DNA of 64,000 bases from Tenacibaculum skagerrakense (GCF_004345825.1 NZ_SLXM01000004.1:1-64000), one strand, 5' to 3'; positions 53,822-62,924 are shown, counted from the stretch's first letter. The notes: a model not told the origin generated them from the sequence alone. Numbers and translations are program-made.

Positions 53822-53946
53822 AAACCTTGTAATACATAGCAAAAATACATCTTTTATCTGCTAAGTTCCTAAACATAAAGTTAAAGGTTAACAATCAGTT
53901 AGTTGGATGGGATTTTTGACAATAGTTAAAAAATAATAAAACAATT

Positions 53947-53974
53947 TTGCGAAATCCTAAAATTATTAACTTTG
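53947..53974 (+). promoter_or_regulatory. Promoter of the epimerase/threonine dehydrogenase gene
   Basis: TTG (53947-53949), 17-bp spacer, TAACTTTG (53967-53974), 27 bp before the ATG at 54002. It matches the phylum consensus and supports the downstream start. Confidence 0.65.
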
Positions 53975-54001
53975 CGACAGTCTGAAAATATACTTTTAAA
54001 A

Positions 54002-54958
54002 ATGGCAGAAACTATTTTAATATTAGGAGCTTGTGGGCAAATAGGAACAGAATTATCTCAAAGTTTAAGAGAAATTCATGGAAGAGATAAGGTAATAGCT
54101 TCTGATATAAGATATGGTGAAGATACATTTGTAAAAGAAGGTCCTTTTGAAATTATTGATGCAACTGATAGAGATACAATTGTAAAAGTAATTCAAAAGC
54201 ATAATGTATCTCAAGTGTATTTAATGGCAGCAATGTTATCTGCTACAGCAGAGAAACATCCGCAGAAAGCATGGGATTTAAACATGAATTCTTTGCTAAT
54301 TATTCTTGAATTAGCTAAAGAAAAACTTATAGATACAATTTATTGGCCTAGTTCAATAGCAGTTTTTGGTCCATCTTCTCCGAAAGTTAATACACCTCAA
54401 GATACAATAATGAATCCTACTACGGTGTATGGAATGAGTAAACTAGCAGGAGAGCATTGGTGTAATTATTACCACAATAAGTTTGGAGTAGATGTAAGAA
54501 GTTTACGTTATCCGGGAATAATAAGTTGGAAAACAAAGCCAGGCGGCGGTACTACCGACTATGCTGTAGATATTTATTTTAAAGCAGTTGAAGAAGGAAA
54601 GTATGAATGTTTTTTAGAAGAAAACACAATGCTTCCTATGATGTATATGAAAGATGCTATTGATGCTACCATTAATATTATGGAAGCTAAATCTGAAGAC
54701 ATAAAAGTAAGAACTTCATATAATTTAGCTGCAATTAGTTTTACTCCAGAGCAAATTACTGCTGAAATTAAAAAGCATATTGAAAATTTTGAAGTTAGCT
54801 ACAAACCTGATTTTAGACAAGATATTGCTAATAGTTGGCCTCAAATTATAGATGATTCTAAAGCTAGAGAAGATTGGAATTGGTCGCATGAATTTGATTT
54901 AGAGTCTATGACAAAAGAGATGCTTAAGAATATACAATCAAGTATGATTAGCATGTAA
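54002..54958 (+). CDS. NAD-dependent epimerase-like L-threonine 3-dehydrogenase
   Basis: A 318-residue short-chain dehydrogenase/epimerase-type protein with Rossmann motif ILGACGQIGTELSQSLRE, catalytic Ser/Tyr/Lys pattern WPSSIAVFG and TVYGMSKLAGEHW. The ending and lack of sugar-nucleotide extensions agree with the SDR-type threonine dehydrogenase that oxidises L-threonine to 2-amino-3-ketobutyrate, common in Bacteroidota. A sugar epimerase remains possible. The start at 54002 is supported by the promoter at 53947-53974. Confidence 0.85.
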   Translation: MAETILILGACGQIGTELSQSLREIHGRDKVIASDIRYGEDTFVKEGPFEIIDATDRDTIVKVIQKHNVSQVYLMAAMLSATAEKHPQKAWDLNMNSLLIILELAKEKLIDTIYWPSSIAVFGPSSPKVNTPQDTIMNPTTVYGMSKLAGEHWCNYYHNKFGVDVRSLRYPGIISWKTKPGGGTTDYAVDIYFKAVEEGKYECFLEENTMLPMMYMKDAIDATINIMEAKSEDIKVRTSYNLAAISFTPEQITAEIKKHIENFEVSYKPDFRQDIANSWPQIIDDSKAREDWNWSHEFDLESMTKEMLKNIQSSMISM

Positions 54959-55017
54959 ATCTGCTGTAAGTTACTACATTCTTTTTCGTCTTATATGTTG
55001 TGAAATGTAAAGTAAAC

Positions 55018-55611
55018 ATGAAAGAAGTTATAGATAGCAGTTTAAAAAAAGGAATTTCCTATACAGAATATAGAGATTTAGTAAGTGATTTGTTAAGAGA
55101 GCAAAAGTCTACTGGACCAAATCAATCAGAAGCCTTATACAATTACAGTTTATTAAACGATAGGAGAATGAAGCGTTTAGATAAAACATCTAAATTAACT
55201 GAAGAAACTATTGAGAATGTAAAAAAAATAAGTCAACCTCAAACCTGGTTAGTATTAACTGAGGGTTGGTGTGGTGATGCTGCACAAAATTTACCTGTTC
55301 TAAATAAAATAGCAGAAGAAAACGAAAACGTCGACTTAAAATTGGTTTTAAGAGATGAAAATCTTGAGCTGATGGATGTTTTTTTAACAAATGGAGGGAG
55401 ATCTATTCCTAAGTTGATTGCGCTAGATGAAAACAAAAATGTTTTGTTTACTTGGGGGCCAAGACCTTCTGTTGCTACTAAAATGATTACAGATTATAAA
55501 GAACAGAATGGAATGGTAGATGCTAAAATTAAAGAAGATTTACAACGATGGTATAATAAAGATAAAGGGATTAATGTTCAAGAAGATTTAATTTCTTTAT
55601 TGTCTAATTAA
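55018..55611 (+). CDS. Thioredoxin-fold protein with single-cysteine WCGDA motif
   Basis: A 197-residue cytoplasmic protein. The thioredoxin-like core has TEGWCGDAAQNLPVLNKIAEEN, where only the first cysteine of the usual CxxC is kept, and a cis-Pro region GGRSIPKLIALDEN. Such WCGDA proteins are a conserved Bacteroidota family without a known substrate; disulfide exchange by a two-cysteine mechanism is not expected. An ATG at 55000 would add six residues; I chose 55018 because MKEVIDSSLKKGISYTEY looks like the family start. Confidence 0.82.
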   Translation: MKEVIDSSLKKGISYTEYRDLVSDLLREQKSTGPNQSEALYNYSLLNDRRMKRLDKTSKLTEETIENVKKISQPQTWLVLTEGWCGDAAQNLPVLNKIAEENENVDLKLVLRDENLELMDVFLTNGGRSIPKLIALDENKNVLFTWGPRPSVATKMITDYKEQNGMVDAKIKEDLQRWYNKDKGINVQEDLISLLSN

Positions 55612-55635
55612 ATTTAAAATAAAGGTAATTTTATA

Positions 55636-55669
55636 AAAACCACTTGGTATTATGCTGGGTGGTTTTTTG
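55636..55669 (+). terminator. Terminator after the thioredoxin-like gene
   Basis: Stem AAACCAC ... GTGGTTT with TTTT tail. It overlaps the first codons of a longer possible N-terminus of the next gene, which argues for that gene's downstream start. Confidence 0.7.
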
Positions 55670-55675
55670 TTTATC

Positions 55676-55683
55676 TATATTTG
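55676..55683 (+). promoter_or_regulatory. Candidate -7 element of the 55688 gene
   Basis: TATATTTG matches TAnnTTTG and stands 4 bp before the ATG at 55688, implying a nearly leaderless transcript. No -33 TTG at normal distance. Confidence 0.4.
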
Positions 55684-55687
55684 CCAA

Positions 55688-56164
55688 ATGGTAGTAGATT
55701 TTCAACAATTGTCTGATGATGCTAAAGTTTGGATTTATCCTTGTAGCAGAAAGTTTTATCCTCAAGAATTAGCACCAATTAAAGAAAAAATAACCTCTTT
55801 TACGACTTCATGGAGCGAGTCTATAGAAGGTGATGTGTCTTTTCAATTATTGCATGAACGGTTTATAGTTTTTGGAGTAGAAGAAGATGTGAAAATTACC
55901 AACAAACATCTTGATGAGCAAGTTGCTTTTATACTTAAACTGCAATTAGAATACGAGGTAGAACTACTTGATAAAATGAATGTCTGCTTTAAACAAGGAG
56001 AGTTTATTCAATACAAAGATGTGAAAGAGTTTAAAAAGTTGCTGAAAAACAAATCAGTTAATGAAAAAACGATAGTCTTTGATAATTTAGTTCAAACGAA
56101 ATACGATTTAGAGCACTTCTGGGAAGTCCCTATTATCGAAAGCTGGTATAATCGATTTTTATAA
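55688..56164 (+). CDS. Conserved Bacteroidota protein of unknown function (often mislabelled 'ABC transporter ATPase')
   Basis: A 158-residue soluble protein starting MVVDFQQLSDDAKVWIYPCSRKFYPQELAPI. There is no Walker A or ABC signature, so the label 'ABC transporter ATPase' that I recall for homologues has no support in the sequence. The acidic middle (VEEDVKITNKHLDEQVAFILKLQ) and the C-terminal VQTKYDLEHFWEVPIIESWYNRFL are distinctive. Start chosen after the terminator and promoter-like site. Function unknown. Confidence 0.78.
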   Translation: MVVDFQQLSDDAKVWIYPCSRKFYPQELAPIKEKITSFTTSWSESIEGDVSFQLLHERFIVFGVEEDVKITNKHLDEQVAFILKLQLEYEVELLDKMNVCFKQGEFIQYKDVKEFKKLLKNKSVNEKTIVFDNLVQTKYDLEHFWEVPIIESWYNRFL

Positions 56165-56264
56165 TATATTGAAATTAAAAACCTTATCGTTTTCTTAGAT
56201 TCGTAATGTTAAAAATCAATAAGTTTTCAAGGTAAATATGCTATTTTAAGGAAAATATTTACTT

Positions 56265-58058
56265 ATGAAAAAAACTACACTCTCATTAATTACTTTATTA
56301 ACTACTTTATTTAGTTTAGATGCACAAGAAGTGGCATTTAAACAACGATTATCATCCGATAAAACAACTGTTAGAGGAGATATTACATTTCTATCCAATA
56401 ACATTGTAAATCGACAGGATGCTAGTTTTACTGCCAATGATCCTTACTCTGGAAATGAAGGAAATAATCAATTAAATATGCAATACATAGATGTTGATAA
56501 CGATGCCACTACTTTTTCTTCATCTAGTGCTACATTAAGCTTACCAAGTTGTTCAAAAATTGTTTATGCTGGGTTATATTGGTCAGCTTTATATCCTTAT
56601 GAAACTTGGGAGGGAGAAGAACCAAGAGCTGGTAATTATTCAAGTATAAAATTCAAATTACCAGGACAGGAGTATTTGGATATTTCTAGTGATGAAATAC
56701 TTTATGATAATGGTATTGCAACTCAGCGGCCTTATGTTTGCTATAAAGACATGACTTCAATTATGAGTACATTGTCTGATTCGAATGGAGAATATACTGC
56801 GGCAAATATTCGAGGAACTGTTGGTTTAGATTCGTTTGGTTTAGGCTCAGCTGCTGGATGGGTATTGGTAATTGTCTACGAAAACTCTAATGAATCGGAA
56901 AAGCACATTTCATTATTTGATGGGTTTTCTACAATTGATGGAACAAGCAATACAGATGTTTTGTTTTCAAATGTAAATTCAATTTCAACAGGAGATGTTA
57001 AAGTTAAAGCGTTTGTTGCTGCACTTGAAGGAGACCAGTCTGTTACTGGTGATCGTTTTCAAATTAAAGGAACTAACGGCGCTTATACCAATATTTCTAA
57101 TGGTATAAATGTTGAAAATAATTTATTTAATAGTTCAATAACACAAAATGATTCGCATTTTACCAGTAGAGTTCCTGCAAGTACAAACACATTAGGTTTT
57201 GATGCAGATTTATTTGAAGTGAATAACGAGAATAATGCACTAATTGCTAATAATCAAAATACTATTGAAGCTAGGTTTACAACTGAAGGCGATGTGTATT
57301 TCCCTTTTTTAAGTGCTATTTCCGTTGAGAAGTCAGCAGCAACACCTTTATCAATAAATAATATTAATGTAATTGCTACAGGAACATTAGCTAGCGGAAA
57401 AATTGAGATTGAAGCTACTGGTGGTTTTACAGGATATTTTTATAGTCTCAATGGAGGCGATTATAAAGAATCGAATAGCTTTTTAGATTTAGATCAAGGA
57501 ATATATTCTATTTTGGTAAAAGACGCGAATGGATGTATTACTGATGCTGTTGAGGTTACAGTTGAAAAAATTGATATTGATAATTCTGTAAATCAGGTTT
57601 CAGGTAGCTTAGAAGCAACTTATAAAAATGCAGATGCCTATCAATGGATTGATGTAGATACTAATGAAAGAATTTCAGGAGCTACACAAGATTCATTTAC
57701 TCCGTCAAAATCTGGAAGCTATCAGTTAGAAATGGAAATTACGCAAACTTCTTCAAGAGGTGTTAATAGAAACAGTACTCAAAAGGTGCTGTCGCCAGTT
57801 GCTCAGTTCAATGCTGGCGTTTTAAGTGTAAATGATGTAGAGGAGAAGATTATTAAAGCGCATCCGAATCCAGCGTCTGACAAATTAATTTTATCATCAG
57901 AGTTAATTGGTAAACAATTCAAAATTTATTCAATTCTTGGTAATGAAGTTCAGTCAGATAAATTCTTATCAGATAAAATTTATGTCAATAAGTTAGCAAA
58001 AGGAGTTTATATCCTTAAAGTAGAAGTATATCAAGCAATAAAATTTTTAAAAAAATAA
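56265..58058 (+). CDS. Secreted protein with T9SS type A sorting domain
   Basis: A 597-residue exported protein (signal peptide MKKTTLSLITLLTTLFSLDAQ). A large beta-rich region (about 30-370) carries VYAGLYWSALYPYE and SAAGWVLVIVYENSNESEKHISLFDGF, which resemble DUF3344-like secreted domains. A repeat follows (about 370-440, GYFYSLNGGDYKES...YSILVKDANGC), then an Ig-like segment. The tail (IIKAHPNPASDKLILSSELIG ... KGVYILKVEVYQAIKFLKK) is the T9SS type A sorting signal. Surface or secreted; function unknown. Confidence 0.85.
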   Translation: MKKTTLSLITLLTTLFSLDAQEVAFKQRLSSDKTTVRGDITFLSNNIVNRQDASFTANDPYSGNEGNNQLNMQYIDVDNDATTFSSSSATLSLPSCSKIVYAGLYWSALYPYETWEGEEPRAGNYSSIKFKLPGQEYLDISSDEILYDNGIATQRPYVCYKDMTSIMSTLSDSNGEYTAANIRGTVGLDSFGLGSAAGWVLVIVYENSNESEKHISLFDGFSTIDGTSNTDVLFSNVNSISTGDVKVKAFVAALEGDQSVTGDRFQIKGTNGAYTNISNGINVENNLFNSSITQNDSHFTSRVPASTNTLGFDADLFEVNNENNALIANNQNTIEARFTTEGDVYFPFLSAISVEKSAATPLSINNINVIATGTLASGKIEIEATGGFTGYFYSLNGGDYKESNSFLDLDQGIYSILVKDANGCITDAVEVTVEKIDIDNSVNQVSGSLEATYKNADAYQWIDVDTNERISGATQDSFTPSKSGSYQLEMEITQTSSRGVNRNSTQKVLSPVAQFNAGVLSVNDVEEKIIKAHPNPASDKLILSSELIGKQFKIYSILGNEVQSDKFLSDKIYVNKLAKGVYILKVEVYQAIKFLKK

Positions 58059-58084
58059 ACAAGAGTTTTTTCTTTTAACTACCT

Positions 58085-58116
58085 AAAGTGCATTTAATAA
58101 ATAAATGCACTTTTTT
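58085..58116 (+). terminator. Terminator after the T9SS cargo gene
   Basis: Stem AAAGTGCATTTA ATAAA TAAATGCACTTT with T run. Confidence 0.88.
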
Positions 58117-58173
58117 GTTGTCATAACAAGAATGTAACAAAAATTAATTTTTTCGTCCTATAATAAAAAAGTT

Positions 58174-58434
58174 ATGGGAGGATATGGAAGTAGCATACAA
58201 ACAGTTGTTAGTAATAATAAAAAATTACGTAGAGAAAGAAAGTTTCTCAACAATCCAAATTCAGAGTCAAAGTCTAAATTAAAATTCGATAAAGTATCAG
58301 AAGAGAAACTACATCAAATTAAATTGGCAATTCAAGAAAAAGCAAAAAAGGAAAGAAAATCTAGCTTAATAGCTGTAATTTTATTTGTAACTTGTTTATT
58401 GAGTTTGTTGTATTTGGTTGTTGTCGGATTTTAG
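58174..58434 (+). CDS. Small membrane protein with N-terminal basic region (86 aa)
   Basis: Starts MGGYGSSIQTVVSNNKKLRRERK, is strongly basic up to about residue 64, and ends in one hydrophobic helix (SLIAVILFVTCLLSLLYLVVV). A MGGYGS-type start is seen in small flavobacterial proteins I recall, function unknown. Convergent with truB (12-bp gap) with no terminator between them. Confidence 0.7.
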   Translation: MGGYGSSIQTVVSNNKKLRRERKFLNNPNSESKSKLKFDKVSEEKLHQIKLAIQEKAKKERKSSLIAVILFVTCLLSLLYLVVVGF

Positions 58435-58446
58435 AACTGAGTTTCT

Positions 58447-59139
58447 TTATGATTTCAATTCATCTATAAAACCATCAATGCTCAAAGCATTTTCAACAGT
58501 AAAATCGCCAATTTTTGTTCTTCGTAATACAGATAAGTGACCACCAGAATTCAAGGCAACTCCAAAATCGTTTGCTAAAGATCGGATGTAAGTTCCTTTG
58601 CTACACACAACACGAAATTCAATATTTGGTAAATCAATTTTAGTGATTTCGAATTCTCTAATTTCAATTTCTCTTGATTTGATTTCAGTAGTTTTTCCTT
58701 GTCTAGCTAGTTCATACAAACGTTTCCCATCTTTTTTAATAGCGGAGAAAATTGGTGGCTTCTGCTGAATTTTTCCAATGAACTGTTCTGTAGTCTTATG
58801 AATTAATTCGTCAGTAATATGATCTATAGGAAAAGTTTCGTTGACTTCTGTTTCTAAATCGTAACTCGGTGTAGTTGCTCCAACGACAATTGTTCCTGTA
58901 TATTCTTTAATCTGACCTTGATAGGTCTCAATATTCTTTGTTTGCTTTCCTGTGCAAATAATCAATAAACCAGTAGCTAGTGGATCTAAAGTTCCCGCGT
59001 GGCCTACTTTAATTTTTTTAAGATTAAATTGTTTGCGAATGTGCCAACGAAGTTTGTTTACTACTTGAAAAGAAGTCCATTCAAGAGGTTTATCGATAAG
59101 TAAAACCTTGCCGTCTTTAAAATTTTCAACAGTATTCAT
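58447..59139 (-). CDS. truB: tRNA pseudouridine(55) synthase
   Basis: The enzyme makes the universal pseudouridine in the tRNA T-loop. In the 230-residue protein the catalytic Asp is in KVGHAGTLDPLATGLLIICTGK, with KPPIFSAIKKDGKRLYELAR and CSKGTYIRSLANDFG. It lacks a long C-terminal PUA domain, as usual in Bacteroidota. It begins 2 bp after uppP and forms a minus-strand operon ftsX-DUF3098-uppP-truB. Confidence 0.96.
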   Translation of the reverse strand: MNTVENFKDGKVLLIDKPLEWTSFQVVNKLRWHIRKQFNLKKIKVGHAGTLDPLATGLLIICTGKQTKNIETYQGQIKEYTGTIVVGATTPSYDLETEVNETFPIDHITDELIHKTTEQFIGKIQQKPPIFSAIKKDGKRLYELARQGKTTEIKSREIEIREFEITKIDLPNIEFRVVCSKGTYIRSLANDFGVALNSGGHLSVLRRTKIGDFTVENALSIDGFIDELKS

Positions 59140-59141
59140 GC

Positions 59142-59936
59142 TTAACTTACTAAAGAATACACTATGGCTATACTACCTACAATAGCACAGTAAATTGAAA
59201 AATAAGAAAGCTTACTTCTTTTTACCAAGGCTATCATCCATTGACAAGCTAATAAACCAGCTACAAAGGCAGCAACAAAACCAGCTGACATAGGGATCAT
59301 TTCAGAAGATTGAAAATTAATATCACCTCCTAAAATATCTTTAGCTATTTTTCCAAAAATTAATGGAACAACCATTAAAAAAGAAAATTTAGCCGCTTTA
59401 GTTCTGTCAATTCCCAATAAAACCGATGTAGAAATTGTAGCACCAGATCTTGAAATTCCAGGTAACATAGCGATAGCTTGAGAAATTCCAACGATTAACG
59501 AATTAGAAAAAGAAACATTTTTATCAGTGTTTTTAGCTCTGTCTGCCAAAAGAAGTAATAAAGCAGTTACTAATAACATGAACCCTACAAATAATATTTT
59601 TCCTCCAAATAACGATTCCAATTGGTCTTCAAAAAATAAACCAATAATAACGGCTGGAATCATAGAGATCACAATTTTTAAAGAAAACTGAAACTCTTCA
59701 TTCCATTTAAATTGAAATAATCCTTTCAGAATTTCACCAACTTCTTTTCTAAAAATGACTAAAGTACTTAAAGCAGTAGCGAAGTGTAATACAACCGTAA
59801 AAGTTAAACTTTCTTCAGGAACAGAAGTGTCTCCTAAAATTGCTTTAGCTAGCTCTAAATGTCCACTAGATGATACAGGTAAAAACTCAGTAAGTCCTTG
59901 AATGATTCCAAGGATAATTGCTTCAATAATATTCAT
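59142..59936 (-). CDS. uppP: Undecaprenyl-diphosphate phosphatase
   Basis: An inner-membrane enzyme that recycles the lipid carrier for peptidoglycan and gives bacitracin tolerance. The 264-residue protein with about eight helices has GLTEFLPVSSSGHLELAKAILG and PGISRSGATISTSVLLG, the two family signatures. Flanked by truB and DUF3098 genes with 2-bp gaps. Confidence 0.97.
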   Translation of the reverse strand: MNIIEAIILGIIQGLTEFLPVSSSGHLELAKAILGDTSVPEESLTFTVVLHFATALSTLVIFRKEVGEILKGLFQFKWNEEFQFSLKIVISMIPAVIIGLFFEDQLESLFGGKILFVGFMLLVTALLLLLADRAKNTDKNVSFSNSLIVGISQAIAMLPGISRSGATISTSVLLGIDRTKAAKFSFLMVVPLIFGKIAKDILGGDINFQSSEMIPMSAGFVAAFVAGLLACQWMIALVKRSKLSYFSIYCAIVGSIAIVYSLVS

Positions 59937-59938
59937 GC

Positions 59939-60184
59939 TTATTTTTTAGGATTTGCTAAAATAGCGTAGATTTCAATTGCTAATCCTACAATTACCAACG
60001 TAGGTGCTAAACGAATTCTTCTCCAACTATAAATATCTGGGTTAAATACATTTGGATCATCACTTCCTCCACCAGCCATTAGGATAAATCCTAAAGCAAT
60101 AACAGCTAAGCCAATAAGCATTAACATGTAATTTCTTTTACCGAATAAAAATTCTGGTTGATTTGAATTTTTATTTTTATTCAT
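59939..60184 (-). CDS. DUF3098 small membrane protein
   Basis: An 81-residue protein with two membrane helices (YMLMLIGLAVIALGFILMAGG and LAPTLVIVGLAIEIYAIL) separated by GGSDDPNVFNPDIYSWRRI, typical of DUF3098. Always near ftsX in this phylum as I recall; here 3 bp after it. A role at the division or envelope machinery is inferred from context only. Confidence 0.88.
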   Translation of the reverse strand: MNKNKNSNQPEFLFGKRNYMLMLIGLAVIALGFILMAGGGSDDPNVFNPDIYSWRRIRLAPTLVIVGLAIEIYAILANPKK

Positions 60185-60187
60185 AGT

Positions 60188-61066
60188 TTAATAGTATAAT
60201 TCGTTGGTTTGTAAGTTTAAGAATCTTTGTGTTGCAAAATAGGTGCTAACCCAAGTAATGATTAATGAACTAACTATAATTCCTGCGCACAAATATACTA
60301 AAGATAAATAGTCTTTAGCTAATTCTAAAGAAGGTATGTATTTATCTATATAATAAATTACAAACCCTAAAAATACCAATGCAATCAATGCTCCAATTAA
60401 CCCTAGTTTAATGCTTTGCCAAATAAATGGTTTGCGAATAAAGTTTTTGGTAGCACCAACCATCTGCATGGTTTTAATGTTAAATCGTTTAGAGTAAATA
60501 GATAATCGGATAGAACTGTTAATTAAAATTATAGAAACTACCACAAAAAAACCACTTAACACTAAGAGCCAAAAACTAATACGTTGTATGTTTTTGGTTA
60601 ATTGTTCTACCAAATTTTTATCATAAGAAACATCAATTATATATGCATTTTTTAAGAATTTTTGCTGTAGCTCTTGCATTAAGTCTGGTGTAACATAGTC
60701 TGCGTTTAAATGTAAATCAATTCCGTTTTTTAGAGGGTTTGTACCCAAAAAGTCTAGGAAATCTTCACCTAAATCTTTACTATATGTTTTAGCTGCTTCT
60801 TCTTTTGATATAAAGTATAAATCTTTAGTAAAAGGTTCTTTTATTAAAGACTCTCTAAAACTACTTATTTGATCTTTTGTAACATCATCTTTCAAGAAGA
60901 GAGACATTACAACTTCTTCTTTAAAATGATTAGCAACTTTGGTCGATTTTAATAAAATCAAACCTAAGATTCCAATCATGAATAGTACAATAGCAATACT
61001 TATAATAACTGAAGCATAGGATGAACGTAATCGTCTTTTTTGAAAAGAATCATAAGAATTCGTCAT
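60188..61066 (-). CDS. ftsX: Cell division protein FtsX
   Basis: A 292-residue permease-like protein: cytoplasmic N-terminus, first helix (IISIAIVLFMIGILGLILL), an extracytoplasmic domain (about 50-165) and three C-terminal helices. With the ATPase FtsE (not in the window) it activates peptidoglycan hydrolases during division. The motif MQMVGATKNFIRKPFIWQ is characteristic. It heads the DUF3098-uppP-truB operon, linking division with cell-wall carrier recycling. Confidence 0.95.
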   Translation of the reverse strand: MTNSYDSFQKRRLRSSYASVIISIAIVLFMIGILGLILLKSTKVANHFKEEVVMSLFLKDDVTKDQISSFRESLIKEPFTKDLYFISKEEAAKTYSKDLGEDFLDFLGTNPLKNGIDLHLNADYVTPDLMQELQQKFLKNAYIIDVSYDKNLVEQLTKNIQRISFWLLVLSGFFVVVSIILINSSIRLSIYSKRFNIKTMQMVGATKNFIRKPFIWQSIKLGLIGALIALVFLGFVIYYIDKYIPSLELAKDYLSLVYLCAGIIVSSLIITWVSTYFATQRFLNLQTNELYY

Positions 61067-61163
61067 GTACTTGAGTTTTGGATGGCAATATAATCAATTA
61101 TCAATTATCAGTTGTGAATTAGGAATTATTTAGGGTTTCAACCTAAAATAATTATTAAAAACT

Positions 61164-61228
61164 GGTAGCTGAGCGGAGTCGAAGATAAAGCTTATCAAAA
61201 AATGTGATTTCGACTTCGCTCAATCACC
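61164..61228. repeat. Intergenic imperfect inverted repeat (GAGCGGAGTCGAA type)
   Basis: Arms GAGCGGAGTCGAA (61171-61183) and TTCGACTTCGCTC (61209-61221) pair with one mismatch and are framed by GGT/ACC. It resembles short dispersed intergenic repeats I recall from Bacteroidota genomes (CGACTtCGCTC-type). Located between ftsX and mce. Confidence 0.65.
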
Positions 61229-61229
61229 A

Positions 61230-61634
61230 TTATTCTTTTATGTCTTGGCAAAGTTCAATTAAAACTCCATTTGTGGTTTTAGGATGTAAAAAAGCAACTA
61301 GTTTATTATCAGCACCTTTTTTAGGAACTTCATTTAAAACAGTAAAGCCTTCATTCTTTAAACGCTTTATTTCACTTTCAATATCATCTACAGCAAAAGC
61401 AATATGATGAATTCCTTCTCCTTTTTTCTCAATAAACTTTGCAATTGGGCTATCAGGATTTGTGGCTTCTAATAGCTCAATCTTATTTGGGCCTGTTTTA
61501 AAAAAAGAAGTTTTAACGCCTTCACTAGCTACTTCTTCGATTTTGTAATGTGCCTCTCCAAACAATGAAGCAAATAATGTATTTGATTTTTCAATGCTTT
61601 TTACAGCAATTCCGATGTGTTCTATTTTGTTCAT
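61230..61634 (-). CDS. mce: Methylmalonyl-CoA epimerase
   Basis: A 134-residue vicinal-oxygen-chelate protein: MNKIEHIGIAVKSIEKS, ELLEATNPDSPIAKFIEKKGEGIHHIAFAVDDIE, LHPKTTNGVLIELCQ carry the metal-binding His/Glu set. It converts (S)- to (R)-methylmalonyl-CoA in propionate metabolism. The length is standard. The mutase genes are not in the window. Confidence 0.93.
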   Translation of the reverse strand: MNKIEHIGIAVKSIEKSNTLFASLFGEAHYKIEEVASEGVKTSFFKTGPNKIELLEATNPDSPIAKFIEKKGEGIHHIAFAVDDIESEIKRLKNEGFTVLNEVPKKGADNKLVAFLHPKTTNGVLIELCQDIKE

Positions 61635-61647
61635 GATGTAAAAATAA

Positions 61648-61678
61648 AAAATCTATAAACTATTGTCTATAGATTTTC
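61648..61678 (-). terminator. Terminator overlapping the 3' end of the 61667 gene
   Basis: On the minus strand AAAATCTATA ... TATAGATTTT with TTTATTTTT tail. The stem includes the stop codon. Confidence 0.75.
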
Positions 61679-62212
61679 AATTTCTATTTCCTTAGCCAAT
61701 ACTAAGAGAACATCTGTTTTGTTGATTAATGTTAATATTTGTAGTGTTAACGGTTTTAGTTGCTCATGTGCGCAACAGAATTCCCAAACTTGATGAATAA
61801 ATAGGGTAAAGTCTTCATTTGCATCATATTTAAACTGATTACTTTGATATATTATTTGCAACAATTGATGAATAAGTTGAGTAGCATTATCTAACTTCTC
61901 TTTGTGTTTTTGATATACACTCCAAATATTTTCTTGGGCTCCTGTTAAAAGATTAGCTGAGAAATAATATAGTTCTTTGCGCTTATTTCGGGTATCCTGC
62001 GGAATAAAGGTGCTTAGTTCTCCTCGTTTTACAGCAAACATTGACGATTCTGGAATACTTAATTTTTGAAGAAGTTCTTCGGTTTCCGAAAGCCAGTTTT
62101 TTAAGGTTTTTGTACTGGCGCTACTTTTCTTTTCGAGTAGGTTAACAATGTTTGAAATCTTTGATAATTGTATCTCGATATCACCAACAATTTTAGTGGT
62201 TGACTTTCTCAT
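61667..62212 (-). CDS. Hypothetical protein, third gene of the DUF2589 operon
   Basis: A 181-residue, soluble, mostly helical protein (MRKSTTKIVGDIEIQLSKISNIVNLLEKKS...). Hydrophobic heptads suggest helical-bundle or coiled segments, but no family is recognised. It starts 2 bp after the upstream gene, so the two are co-translated and their products probably interact. It may regulate or chaperone the DUF2589 protein; that is inference from context. Confidence 0.7.
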   Translation of the reverse strand: MRKSTTKIVGDIEIQLSKISNIVNLLEKKSSASTKTLKNWLSETEELLQKLSIPESSMFAVKRGELSTFIPQDTRNKRKELYYFSANLLTGAQENIWSVYQKHKEKLDNATQLIHQLLQIIYQSNQFKYDANEDFTLFIHQVWEFCCAHEQLKPLTLQILTLINKTDVLLVLAKEIEIENL

Positions 62213-62214
62213 GA

Positions 62215-62886
62215 TTATTCTGGTAATAATTTAGAGTTTTTGTTTCCATTTTCATCTTCAGAAGTATGCCACTCTAAACCTTCTTCATTTAAGGTCATTT
62301 TTATTTGAATTAAATTCTCGGGCTTTATCTCTTGAAGTTTATAACTCTCTACAATTACTTTTGGTTCTTGCTTAACAGGTTGTTTAGGCTTAATTTGACT
62401 GGCTAAGTTTTCAGTAATTCGATGTATCAATGTTGGAACATCAATTTTTTCATTTGAAATATTAATAAATTGCTCTGCAATTCTTGAAGAGTAAAGTTTT
62501 AACGCGCTACCTTCGTCGTTGGTAGCTTTGATGGCTTTTTCAAGAGATTCAACTTCATTATTTATGGCTGCTTTTAACTGAATAGAGGTTTGTCTATCAA
62601 AAGAGGTTCTTTGAGTTACATCTTTTAAAATACTATAGGTTTGTGCACTAAACTCTATATTATCTATTGGTTGATAATCTTTTTGATATTGAGTTTCTAA
62701 TTCGCCAATTGCAACAGGAATTGTTAATTCGATATTTTGTGCTCTAAATCTTGGAATAGAAAAATGTTTAAGCAAATCGTGTTGCGCAAATTTTTCAGCA
62801 ATTTCTAATGATTTTAAATCGGAAATCATTCTTGCTTCTGTTAAACTTGTTGCGATACTACCGATATATTCATTTAAGTTAATCAT
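62215..62886 (-). CDS. Hypothetical protein, second gene of the DUF2589 operon
   Basis: A 223-residue soluble protein. The N-terminal half has LLKHFSIPRFRAQNIELTIPVAI, which resembles sequences found beside DUF2589 genes, followed by helices and a Lys/Pro linker (KPKQPVKQEPKVIVES) and a short C-terminal domain ending acidic. It is 77 bp from the DUF2589 gene across a hairpin. Function unknown. Confidence 0.7.
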   Translation of the reverse strand: MINLNEYIGSIATSLTEARMISDLKSLEIAEKFAQHDLLKHFSIPRFRAQNIELTIPVAIGELETQYQKDYQPIDNIEFSAQTYSILKDVTQRTSFDRQTSIQLKAAINNEVESLEKAIKATNDEGSALKLYSSRIAEQFINISNEKIDVPTLIHRITENLASQIKPKQPVKQEPKVIVESYKLQEIKPENLIQIKMTLNEEGLEWHTSEDENGNKNSKLLPE

Positions 62887-62924
62887 GATGTAAGTTTTAA
62901 ATTAATTGAAGAGAATAAGAGTTA

